Below are positions 1 through 12,300 of a stretch of DNA of 64,000 bases, piece by piece. Both the position numbers and the translations under genes were made by a program. A model generated the notes under the pieces. That model was not told the DNA's origin and searched no databases. It worked only from the letters and a program-made list of their open reading frames with translations. This DNA comes from Amyelois transitella (Eukaryota > Arthropoda > Insecta > Lepidoptera > Pyralidae). The stretch covers positions 3,968,001-4,032,000 of the forward strand of contig NC_083527.1 in the NCBI RefSeq assembly GCF_032362555.1, written 5' to 3'. Position 1 is the stretch's first letter; each line of letters starts with the position of its first letter.

Positions 1-273
1 AAACAGGTACCTAATTAGTTAAAACATTTGCCTTAATTTTAATTAGGTACATATTAAATATTATACTTAATACTCAATCTATGAAAACTATTCAAATTTG
101 ACTTGGAGCGTGTTTTGGTGACTGAGTAAAAATTTTGTATCGAAATTTTACTATCAAGTTTCAAGTTATGAAAATAATCAGTAATTCCTTAAAAACACAT
201 TACCCTCCTTTGCGTCGCGCAGTCGGGTATAAAGAACAAAGTACCTAAATACAATACAGCGTTACATTAAAAC

Positions 274-279
274 TTTATT
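274..279 (-). terminator. candidate polyadenylation signal of iav
   Basis: AATAAA on the minus strand, 66 bases beyond the TGA stop that ends the last traced exon. This supports the chosen 3' end. Confidence 0.5.
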
Positions 280-344
280 ACCTTTTGTTGATTTGAGATC
301 AGTGAGGCAAGAGACTAACCTAACACTACTTGAATCAAAATCTT

Positions 345-3300
345 TCAATATCTCTTGGGAGATTGCTCATTGGAGTTCTCCGACGTGAGCGAGGCTGAGG
401 AGACGCTGTGTGACCGCAACAGTCGGGAGAGGCGGGACAGCGGCGCGGTCGCCCACGGCTGCAGTGGACTCGGCGACTCTGCGACTGGAGATACTCTAAA
501 GAAGCGGGTAGGTATGAGTTAATACGCAGTCATATTGAGCTTGCTAGATCCCGGATTAAAATAGCGCCCCCCTACCTACCTGTACCTTATCCTACAACTG
601 TCATAGCGTTTGTGACTTAAATAGAAACTTTTATTTTCTACGCTTAATTCATGCTCTCTTCATGGAAACTTGAAATTAGAAGGAAAAATAATGGAAAATG
701 TGAAAAAACTGGGAAAATATTTCACCCTTCAATGATGCCCAAAATAACTATTCCACGCGGACGGAGACGCGGGCACAGCTAGTATTTTATATAGGTATAA
801 CTATACCTACCTGTTCCTACGAGGCCGTGCTGTTTTGGGGCGCACTTTCCTCTGTTCGTTCTTCGGCATCGGAGCAGCACTTTCCACTTCGACCCCGCTT
901 CCAGCTCCTGCATAAAAAGCATATGTTAATAAGGGATCCAAAGAAGAAACATTGATATCCAAACCCGCTTATACAAAGTACTCTGCCCATCTTCTGAATT
1001 TACACCACAAGGGAGAGAAATGCGGCGGATTAAATGGTTAATATATCTTTTTTTTTTTACTAATAAAAGTACCTACTTACTTTCTCTCTTGATAAAACTT
1101 CGCATTACTTGCCTACAATATAAAGGGAATGTTCCACGTTAGGCTGCCCCGTAGCGTGCTGAATGCACAGAGGTCGCGCTGCTCGTATTCGGGCAACCTC
1201 GTCTCTTCGTCCTCCGATCGCACTGCAATGGAAACCATCTTATTCCAGCTGGTTCATAAGGATGCTATTCGCAAAAATTTTTAGGGTTCCGTATCTAAAT
1301 AGTAAACACGGGGGACTCTATTACTAAGCCTCCGCTGTCTGTCCGACATTAGAGATAAATAATTAAATAATAATAAAGTAATTATAAAAGAGGCTCCAAT
1401 ACAACAAACGCAAATTTTTTAAAGATAATTGGATGGACCTTTGCACTCTCTCAGTTGTCCGGTATTTTCTCTTACAAGTGTTTTTCTGGTAATCTCGAAA
1501 AGTGGGATGATCCGACATCCTTGTCAACGTTTGTAAATAAGACCTAAGCCAGCCAATGAGGTTGGGACATGTATATATTTAGCAATACGTCTCATGCTTA
1601 GATTTCAGGTGAGAGTCTGCGCCTGCGCACATCTCAAAAGGCACATGAGAGAAAGTCCTATACCTAGTTTCCCATTGTCCACGAACAATAACAAAAGGGT
1701 ACATAGGGGGTAACTATGAAATATCTCTGTACACTTACGAGCTGTTTCCAGAGCTTGGTGGCTCGTCCCATTGTGCATCACTCTCCACGGCACTGCTTTC
1801 TGACGCCACGAGATACATCGATCTGTATTTTTTTTTAATAATTTTAGACAAATGAAACATTGTTTTATGAGGAAACATGTTACTGAAATAACATCTCTCA
1901 ACTCGTCTTTTTTTTCTTTGATGAGTAGAAAATGCACCAACCACTTATATACTTAATGGATAACACTAGGTTGCATGATACCTACGTGCTTTTATTACCT
2001 ATATCATCATGGTCAATATGCTTATTTAGTGCCATGAACCGCATGGCACTAACCGTTAGGGTCAAACTATTTTTACCTACCTACATGCTGCTATCGAGAA
2101 ACAAATTACATGCTTTTATTATTTATTGATATTTTTCTACAGCCCCCTCTATTATTCACGAATCTGGATAAGACATGTAGGTATTGTTACATGTCTTATC
2201 CAGATCAAGTCGGTTAATTTTTCTATTCTCCCATCTGGGCCAACACACTTCACGGAACATGGACCTACCTTGCATGACTTGATTATCACCTCCTCAGAAA
2301 GGCTTGTCGCCAGTCATGGTCAAATACCGGCCCCGGGGTTTTCTCATCATGACTTAATTTATGTCTCTTACAAGCTCAGAGTTCCCAAAATAAAGCCTAC
2401 AATCCTCCAACTGCGCTGCTTCTCAAAAATAGACCACAAGGCCTTAATAACTGACGCCTCTAATATTGACTGGTCTCCAGTGACTACAGCGAATACAGTC
2501 GACGAGAAAATTTCTCTGTTTAACAATAAAATCTTGGCTCTGTATGATGCGCATGCTCCAGTGAGAGCAGTCAAAATAAAGCGTCCTCCCGCACAGTGGA
2601 TAACTAATGCAGTTCGTATAGCCATGAGACGACGGAACAATGCTTTTCGTAGGTTTAAACGGGAGCGCAGTGATGAAAATTGGTCATTGTATAAAGCTGC
2701 AAGGAATCGATGCAACCAATTTTGTCGTAACGCTAAACGCCGCTATTTCACTGACAACATTGAAAATGTTTCTTCTGCCAATCTCTGGAAATTTCTCAAT
2801 TCTCAGGGCATAGGCAAAATAAAAAATGAATCTTCAAAAATACCTTTTTCCTTAAATGCCCTCAACAATCATTTTACAACTGTCCCACTCTTGGATCACA
2901 CAGTTAAAAACTGATGTGTGTCAGAATGGCGGGTGTACCTCACGAATTTTAATATCTGTTTTGGATTAAAAACGTACCTGATGTGTACCTCAGTGTACCT
3001 ATCCTAAAAATCTGTGTACCTTCTTCTATGTAAAGATTTTTAATAAAATAGGTACACCCGCGGTCCTGACGTCAGGACCGCGGGTGTACTTCTAGTTAGC
3101 ATATGTAGGTAAGTTGACTGTATATGTAGATTTGGTACCTCTTGTGTACCTGCAGAAACAAATATTAAATAAATAAAAAATATTAAGGGTGCTGAGAAAA
3201 TGTAAAAAAACATTTTTTTTCATGTTAAAATTTTCTTTTTCTTTTTTTTTGTAACTGGCCAGTTATGACACATTCTGAACAAAACAGAAAAGAAGTTGCA

Positions 3301-6300
3301 CAATACAAATTATAATTAACATATATCAACAACAAAATGTTTATGTATAAATGATCTAGTTCTAGTTCATTACTACAGAATATACTTTTATGTAGGTATC
3401 CTTCCGAGGCAAGCGATGGGAGTGTTATGACGATCTTCGTAATAATGTAAGAAAAAGCTAAATGTATGATTTCAGAATGTGACCTTTATAGATTGAAATA
3501 TTTTTTTGTAATATACATAAAAATATATTTTGTGATTTAGGAATGTTACAATTCTGTACATAAATGTATAATCACATACAGACAGATACTAGAGTGATCC
3601 TATAAGAGTTCCTTTTTTTTATTTTATTTTTTTTTTCATTTTCTCAGCACCCTTAATATTTTTTATTTATTTAATATTTGTTTCTGCAGGTACACAAGAG
3701 GTACCAAATCTACATATACAGTTAACTTACTTACATATGCTAACTAGAAGTACACCCGCGGTCCTGACGTCAGGACCGCGGGTGTACCTATTTTATTAAA
3801 AATCTTTACATAGAAGGAGGTACACAGATTTTTAGGATAGGTACACTGAGGTACACATCAGGTACGTTTTTAATCCAAAACAGATATTAAAATCCGTGAG
3901 GTACACCCGCCATTCTGACACACATAAAAACTGTACTATTTCTTATATTTTTGATTTGCCTGTTCCTGATGGTAGTTTATTCGAATTTTCCACAGTCACC
4001 GAGGACGACGTTTCAAAAACCATCCGATCCATAACTTCTAATGCTGTCGGGCCGGATGAAATCAGTCGCGGGATGCTGATCCCAATTCTCAGTTTTATTC
4101 TCCCTGTCATCACGCACATTATAAATACCAGTTTTATAGAACATCGTTTTCCTACCTCATGGCTTAATGCTTTTGTTCGTCCTCTCCCCAAGATTCCTGA
4201 TCCTATCCGTTTAAATGATGTGCGTCCCATTTCCATCCTTTCCTTCCTGTCTAAAATCCTCGAAGCCTCTGCCTTTAATCAGTTTTTAAAACACTTGATT
4301 GACAACAATCTTCTCAATCAATATCAGTCTGGTTTTAGGCCCGGTCACAGCACAACTACTGCTCTGCTTCGTGTTACTGATGACTTAAGAAAGGGCATGG
4401 AAAACCAAAAAGTTACCATATTGGTGTTAATTGATTTTAGTAACGCGTTTAATACTGTCGATATCGATATTTTATTAACTATCCTAACCCGTTGCAACGT
4501 CTCCCCTTCGGTGATTGATTGGTTCTCGAGTTATCTTCGCGGTCGTCGGCAGCAGGTTCGCAACGGCGCGGAGTCATCCGACTGGTGTGATCTGAAAGCC
4601 GGCGTACCGCAAGGCGGCATTTTATCTCCTATCCTTTTTTCTATTTTTATTAATCTTCTCTCGTCTCATATTACATGCTCTTATCACTTTTATGCAGACG
4701 ACTTGCAGCTTTATACACATACTAATATAGACGACATAGATAAGTCAATATCCGTAATAAATAACAATTTAAATATTATACTGGGGTGGTCTAAAAACTT
4801 TGGGATCCAGGTTAATGTTAAAAAGTGTCAGGCGGTTGTAGTTGGAAGTACGTATCAAATTAATAATTTAGACCTCAATAGTACGCTGCCTCTGATGTTC
4901 GACGGGACTCCGATACCTTTTAGTCCTACTGTCAAAGACCTCGGTCTTCTCATCGATTCAAACCTTTGTTGGAACCCATATGTCGTTGAGCTCAGTCGAA
5001 AGGTCTACGGGTCTCTACATTACCTGCAACGTCTGAAACATTTTCTTCCCATCGAAACTAAAGTGATGCTGGCTCAAGCACTTGTTATACCCATTATTGA
5101 TTATGCTGATGTGTGTTGTCTGGATCTAACTGAAGAACAACTGAATAAGCTTGAACGCCTTCTCAATAATTGTATCAGATTTATTTTCTGTCTTCGTAAG
5201 TATGACCATGTCTCTGAATTCCGTTCGTTAAACTGTAGTACCTAAATACTTAAGACCTATATTGTAACCAAATTCAAGGAATAAATGATTATGTAAGGCA
5301 TATTGATGTAAAGTAACCTGGCGGGCACGTAGAGGTGCGGGGGCGGAGGCGCGGCGCGGCGCGACGCCGAGCGGGCGCGACGAGCGCGGGACGCACGGCC
5401 CAGCAACACTGATTCTATGAAACACGTAGACGTGTTTAGACATGTTTCAACATGTTGGTAGCCTTTATAAAATTACCAAATTGAGTTTAAATTTTCTATG
5501 AAACGCCTTTTCAGTTTAACTTCGTTTTGACGATGATGATTATTATAGTTTGACTGTGGGCTAGAGCTTTAACTTTTAATTACTATTAGGTACCTGTCCA
5601 CTACCACTACTTGCCAAGCAGAATTATTTAGTCAAGCTTTTCGGCTGAAGCCAAAAGCTTTGCGAGTGTGGTATTCAGTCAGTCCCACTACTCCCACTTC
5701 AACTTGAACCTGCTCCCTCGAATTGACAAATGGGAAACATCTTCCTCCCCGTTGTCATTTTTATTGTATATTTTACCGGAAATAGGGTCGCTGTCGCTGT
5801 GTTCCTGCCGCTCACGCCGCCAGCCGGAGTCGGGCGCAGGCGCGTCGGCGACCACCCCGAACAACCCCGATACTGCGCCCGCGGCCATCCTGCGGGCCGA
5901 TTTGGCTGCCATCTGGCGGTAAAATATGTACCTATATTTGGACTTTTGTAACTCGAAAACCGTTGGGTGAAGTCGGGTCCTATTTTACTGAATTGTATGC
6001 CGCTCGACGGGGCGTATGTATCGTGAACTTTCCCAACAACTATTCTACCGACTGGATAAGTCTACTTATATCCTCATTCATAAATTATAGTTTTCAGCTA
6101 TATCAGCAACCGGAATACCGGTCAATCTAGACCGGACTAGGGACAAGGTAATATAGGGTAAACAAATGGGTAGGTAGGTAAGTTATCATGGTAAAAAAAC
6201 ACCTAATACCTTTATAAGCCCATGGCAAATTCTAATGTTTATATTTTTTTTTTTTGGGTATTATCAGTTTTGTCGGATACTAACGCTAACATTGATGTCG

Positions 6301-9300
6301 ATCTCTGGTATTCCAGTCATGTCTGCAGCCTTCGCAGCCAGCTCCTTGATGTGGGGGTCGGTGGCTCCTTCCTTCTGCACCAGCTTCATCAGCTCGTACA
6401 GGTAATCTCTGTACACCTCCTCTAGAACTAAAGATATTTTGTGAAATCCCATCCCATCAAAACTAAACAATTTTGAAGTTGTGAAAAAAGGACATAGGTT
6501 AGTTGACCATTTACTTAGGTGTCTGTCTTGGTAAGCAAAAACTAGTTAACAGTTGAAAATTCACACACTTCACACTTCTTTTCTTAATTTTAGTAGGTTA
6601 TCTATTCTTTTTTTTGTGTGCTTAATGAATGTGGATGAATAAGTCAAAAGATGTAGTCTGCCTCTAGTATAGAGATGTGATTTTATGTATATGTGCGTTT
6701 ATAATTTACCTTCAACCGGAATTTCTTTCGGTTTCTCTTGAGGTATTTTCGCTTGTACCATTCCTTGAGTGGCTTGCGGTGTCGAAGCAACCTGGACTTT
6801 ATTCTCAGCAGGAGTCACGGGAGATATGCTAACTGTTTTAGTTTCTAGAGCTGTTTTATTTGGCGCTGTTGGAGGCTGGACATTCTGTGAAGGTACATTG
6901 AGTTGGTTGGGAGTATTAATAGGTTGTTGAGTAGGGATCGCAGAAGGTGGTACTTTTGGAGCACTCTTCCCGTTCACTAGTAGATCTGGAGTTTGTTTCT
7001 GTGGTTCTGAAAAGCAGAATTTAAAATTTCTGAGATATGATATGGAGATGAAGTTATGACTAAGTAGTTACGATTAAGATTTACTTCGTGTTAGTAGATC
7101 CTTAACCCATTTAATATCATCGGCAGTTCTTATCCGGTCGTAACATTCAGAGCCAGAGTCGAGAACATTTGACCAGAAGGAAACAATTTATATATGTCCA
7201 CTCGAAACAGACCATTTTCACAGCAAACTTATCAGTAGTCCCAAGTTCTAACTCAGTAAACGTTATTTTTAACATGGCATTTAATTTCTACATCTTAAAT
7301 AATCAATTCCAACCGCTTAGGTACTATGTAATTCATTTATAGCACTCACCAGCTGTTCCAAGTTCCAATTCAGTAAACGCCATAACATTCAGCGCCGAAG
7401 ACAAAGCTGGAGCCACACCGTCCCCCACTTCTGATGTCAGCACCGCGTCCGCTGATACTACGCAGTCTGGTGGAGGCGCGCCACCGCGTCTTCTGCAAAC
7501 ATTGTTAATTCCAGACTTCCACAGAAGACTTAAGTACAAGAAACTCTTTATAACTAATTCATATATTTTCTTCTTCAGATCAATGAAATAAAATCAGAAA
7601 CCATCCCAATATGAAGAGAAATGGGTTGTGTGTGATGAGTGGTAATACCCATTTCATTTTTCTCTTTATTATTTTTTAGACCTTTCATCACAGATTTAAG
7701 AACAAGAGGTAGTTATTATTCTTCCTTTTATGTCAATGCATTTTAGGTTACCTACGATGTTTTTTTTTTTGGAGGTTTTTTAACACTCGTGACATAATAG
7801 TTAAAATGTAATATTGACAAAGAGCAAATAGAACTTCCTTATAAAAAAAGCTGCTTACGGTAGAGGAACTTTAGTCGGCGTAGATATGGAGACGCGGCCC
7901 CACATCAGTCTCCGCAGTTCTTCGCCGCTGATTCCCTTCCGTCGCAGTTCAGCTATCGTCACTCTTCCTACACGCTGTAGAAAAGGAAGAACATGGGCAA
8001 GTTTTTTAAAGAGATACCTTTTAATGTATTTATAAATCCAATTAAAGTGTTTTTATATGGTCATCAAGAGGCACACAGTCATGATGACTGACCATGTTTT
8101 CAATGAGTTTATAGTTTCTTTCAGAGGAAAGAAAATTTGAACAGAGGTTCAAAATGGCAAACATCTGATAATAAAACCCGGCGTCAAAAAATTTAACGAG
8201 AGGAGAAAAATGTTGGAAAGGAAGCGGATTCCAGGCTCCAATACTCAACTCTTGAGGAAGCACAAATTTAAGTGACAGAGAATCAGTTATACGTCCTATT
8301 GAGCTTACCTACTCTTCAACCAACTATATAGGAATGATTTACTATCTAGAAGATATATTTCATGTACCTTCCAGTTAGTCAACGCGCCTTTCCTCTGATT
8401 GGCCCTAGTCTTGGGCTTGCACTTGATGACCATGACGGCTCGTTGCTCGTACCGCGGATCGTCCGAAGGGCCCAGCCCTATGGAGTACTCCTGAAGGTAC
8501 CGATGAGCGTCCTCTTGGCCCACCGACCGCTCGAGGGATACCACTATCTTCGCCCACTAGAATAGTGTATTTTAAAGGTTTTACGAGTTGAAAATTGAAC
8601 TCTGTCAGGCTCAATACCTACTCTTGAAAATATTTGATTAGATTTACTTTGTGTGGTGTTATTTATCTACTTTATAAGCACGAACTTTCACTTTGCGCTG
8701 TTTAAATACCAAAATATTTTTGGAGCTCCTCAAGGTTCTATTTTGGTCCTCTCTAACAAATCTCTCTCTCATCACAATTTAGTACCTACCGAATAAAAAT
8801 GAGTTCTGTAATTACCATAAAAAATTTGGGAGTCCCTTAAGGTTCTTATTAAGACAGCCTTAATAAAACAGATAATATTGATATTCCTGTAAATATATTT
8901 CAATATTTATGGTTACCTGCTTGACCCACTCCTTCTCTGATTGCTCAATAACGTGCGCATACGTATTGCCCATCATGGCGATCAACATGTTCAGCAGTAA
9001 GATCGGCACAAACACCATGAACACGGCGAAAACTGTCTTCGCCAGATTCGGGTATGTGGTTAAACCAAGGTCTGTGTACTGGAGGAAAAATTAGTTTTCT
9101 GTAGTATATGTGTATAGTATAATCAAATATTAAATTCGTGTTGGTACATCATTAAGATACTTATAAAAAAGGATCCAAAACACTAAGTACTTACTTTAAA
9201 CAATTTTTCGGCATTAAACATTTTGTTTAATTATGTTACTTTTGATGAAACTTACACTGTAATCTCCGAGAGTGATTTGAAATAATGCCATCCAAGTACT

Positions 9301-12300
9301 CGGATAGCTTGAAAACAATGTGCCTTGAACGTTAGGGAAACCTGAAAGATTTAGATAGATTAGTGGTAATACACACATAAACTGAAAAGATTTTGATAAA
9401 AAAGAATTATTAACGTTAAATAGTCACGAATCCAATTTAGATATAAACTGATCGATGCAAAATAAAAAGATATATCACAAACCTCGGTATAGAAAATAGA
9501 AGGACTGCGAGAAACCAAAGAGTATAATGCAGTAGATGATACCAAATGTGAACATGTCGCCGGTGATCATGCTGTAGATCATGGTCACGAATGGGCCGGT
9601 CAGTTTTACCGCGCTGGAAATAAAACCAGGGCAGGTATTAGGGTGCATTCAGAAGATTCCTAAGGAACACCTGCCTGCGATGAACCGAAATTTAGAGAAA
9701 GGTGCAGACAAATAGTAATGAAGGAAATATGTAGAGATCGTGGCAAGTGGAAAGAGGTAGTCTCTGCCTACCCCTCCGGGAAAGAGGCGTGATTTTATGT
9801 ATGTATGTATGTATGTGCAGACAAAAGGAGTCAAATATAAAACCGTCCATGATGGTGGTCAAACTTTGAAGAACGAAACTACTATTTCTGTTTCCAAATA
9901 GAAATTGTGAGCAGTGTTAATTGATACCTAAATACATACGTATAGCATGTCCTTGTCCCTTAAGAGTGTAGATGGCCACAATCAGCTCAATGGCATAATG
10001 GTGGAATTAAGATTCAGATTGTGCTGATGATGTTTGTGCCGTGTGGTTCCCGGCACGTGCCGTGTGGTTCCCGGCACCAATACAAAAAAGAATAGGACCA
10101 CTCCATCTCTTTCCCATGGATGTCGTAAAAGGCGACTAAGGGATAGGCTTACAAACTTGGGATTCTTTTTTAGGCGATGGGCTAGCAACCTGTCACTAGT
10201 TGAATCTCAATTCTATCGTTAAGCCAAATAGCTGAACGTGGCCATTCAGTCTTTTCAAGACTGTTGGCTCTGTCTACCCCGCAAGGGATATAGACGTGAC
10301 GGTATGTATGTATGTATGTAAGATTCAGATTGTGACGGATTGCAAGCCCTATCGGTTTCCTTATTTGAAAAATTTTGGTGATAGCTCTGACATACCCAGC
10401 AAAGAACATCAGTAAGAACCAAGAGCCGGGCAGCACGAAGATGAGTATCGCCTCCTCCACCATGCTTTGTCTGGATAATCGGGCCGGGATGCACGCCAGA
10501 AGAAGTATGTTTGACGACAGGAAGATGAATTTAGCGGGCTCGTGAATCTGTAAAATTGATTCTGATAAGTGCTTTGTTACTGATGCCGTTGTTGTTGTAT
10601 AAGGATCTTTTATCAACAAAACTATTTTGTTGTTCTATTTCTTTTTATGAGCAAATGTAGGTAGTGTTCTACCCGTATGAAGACATCTTTCTTTTTCCGT
10701 GGCCTTGATTTTATCATTGTCGGTCTTATTCTGCGCTGCCAAAAACCATAACATTGCAATACAAATTTAAGAGATCACTGCACCCCGTAGACTCACCAAT
10801 TGTTTCAAATACGCAACAAGCCCTTGGTTCTTGATTTCGTCTCCTTGTTGCAGGATGATATAACACAGAGTGCTGACAATGGTTCCCAGTTCGCTAGCCA
10901 AGCGTAGGCCTCCCCTAGCGTCCGTGACTTCTAGTCCCCAATCCGGGTTGGAGTCTGCTTCTGCGCTGCTGTGACGAAGGTATACCGCCACGGATAGGAG
11001 GAGGAGGTGCAACATTAGGATCATGAGGCGTTTGAGAAACTTATTCTGAAAGTTTAAATAATTGCAATTGATACTAAAACTGTTGAACAAATTAAAAAGT
11101 GTTTTATTTATTCAACAATTTTAGTCTTATTAACCCTGAGTATGACAAGCATAATGTTGACTTTACGCAATATATATAATTTAATATCTACTGGTAGCCT
11201 TCTAGTAGAACATACCCTTGCAAATGTTTTCCACTTCTCTTCTAGTAGCCTCTGAATGATTCCTCCGTCCAACATGTTCAGATGCTCCTGCTTAGTTCCG
11301 TTCAGAATTATGAACAATGCAGAGTTCCAGTCTAAAACATGCAAAGAATACGTCATTTTATTTGAATATTATATAAATACAAAGTTGTTGGTTACAATGG
11401 TCTTCCGATGAGTCTTTAGCGTACTGTTAGCGTTCTCTTCTGTGTCTATCATAATCCAATCGTCCAGCTTGTTCCAAATGCACTTCATTTATCTCAAATC
11501 GATATATGTAGGTCTTCCGCATTGATTTATGATACATAATCAAATAACTTAAATTATCCATCAGCAACTTACTCGTTCTCCCATCAGGTAACAATGTATC
11601 CAAAGCATTGAGGGGGTAGGCCGAACAAGTGATGTTGGAGTATCTCCAGAATTCCCTCGCAGACAATTCTAACATTTCTCTGAAGACGGAGGCTCTGCCG
11701 AGTTGGCACGCCAAGGTGAGAGGCGTGAAGCCTGCCGTGTTCATGCGACCGTTGCTGGCCGGCACTTTGGGGTGTCGGAGCGCATAACCGAACATATCCT
11801 GGTAAAAATAAACTAGGAGTTATTATAAATAGTGTTTAGAGTATAGAGTTCTCCGTCGTGTACCAGAATTCCTTCGGAAAGCGAGGGAAGAGCTTGACAG
11901 ACAGGAATCGCTCCGTGTAGTTAACTTACTAATTTTGTAAAAAATATTCTGACGAGGTACCTACTTCGACTCCAACAATGTTTCCATCTCACCTAATTTA
12001 TGATGTTTCGCCAGATTTTTCAAAAGATTTTTTTTTATTGACACAGCCTTCACCGAGTTTTGTAAATTTATTCAGATTTCTATTACCCAATTTAAGGAAA
12101 TATCGTAACCATCACACATAGCCAAGAAGAATACTAGATAAAAAACTGAAATCTTACCAATTTATCACACACTACGACCATATGCAGTATCATATTGCCA
12201 AACGAGTCCTGTGCATCAGGGTCGGCTCCCGAGTCCAGAAGAAGGTTGTAAACTGCCTCGTTTGCACAGCAAGCTGCCCAGGCAAGCGGGTACTCTCCGA

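Larger units (their letters stand above)
2914..3925. mobile_element. DNA transposon with 289-bp terminal inverted repeats, no ORF
   Basis: A 1012-bp insertion. Ends 2914-3202 and 3637-3925 are near-perfect inverted repeats (ATGTGTGTCAGAATGGCGGG at the tip). It is flanked by AAAAACTG at 2906-2913 and 3926-3933, an 8-bp target duplication (9 if the next base is counted). The 434-bp centre has no coding capacity. Each repeat carries a 38-bp perfect palindrome and several GTGTACCT/GGTACAC motifs. An 8-9 bp duplication fits hAT-like or Mutator-like elements; the long repeats favour a Mutator/foldback type, but tip bases do not settle it. Confidence 0.85.
2188..5245 (+). mobile_element. CR1/Jockey-group LINE, 5'-truncated and interrupted
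   Basis: One non-LTR coding region in two pieces. The left piece (to 2913) encodes the end of an endonuclease ([10 protein letters not shown], then SHHDLI) and a basic linker ([20 protein letters not shown]). The right piece (3926-5245) encodes reverse transcriptase: [66 protein letters not shown], and the catalytic FYADDLQLY. The pieces are separated exactly by the 1012-bp inverted-repeat element with an 8-bp duplication, and the frame resumes in phase. Similarity stops abruptly at about 5233 with an early stop, so the 3' end is also missing. It is an inactive copy inside an iav intron. Clade assignment (perhaps Daphne/CR1) is uncertain. Confidence 0.85.

Noticed and set aside
361-503. Plus-strand open frame ([20 protein letters not shown]...) ending at a GTAGGT donor, looking like an exon
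   Set aside because: The opposite strand gives the iav last exon with correct phase, acceptor, stop and a polyadenylation signal, and fits the whole gene model.
5228-5443. Minus-strand Arg/Ala/Pro frame in a very GC-rich patch, possible extra iav exon
   Set aside because: Possible splice sites exist but including it shifts the next exon out of frame into a stop.
9780-9816. (ATGT)n tracts as telomeric or satellite DNA
   Set aside because: Each follows an RTE or SINE-like tail, so they are retroelement tails.
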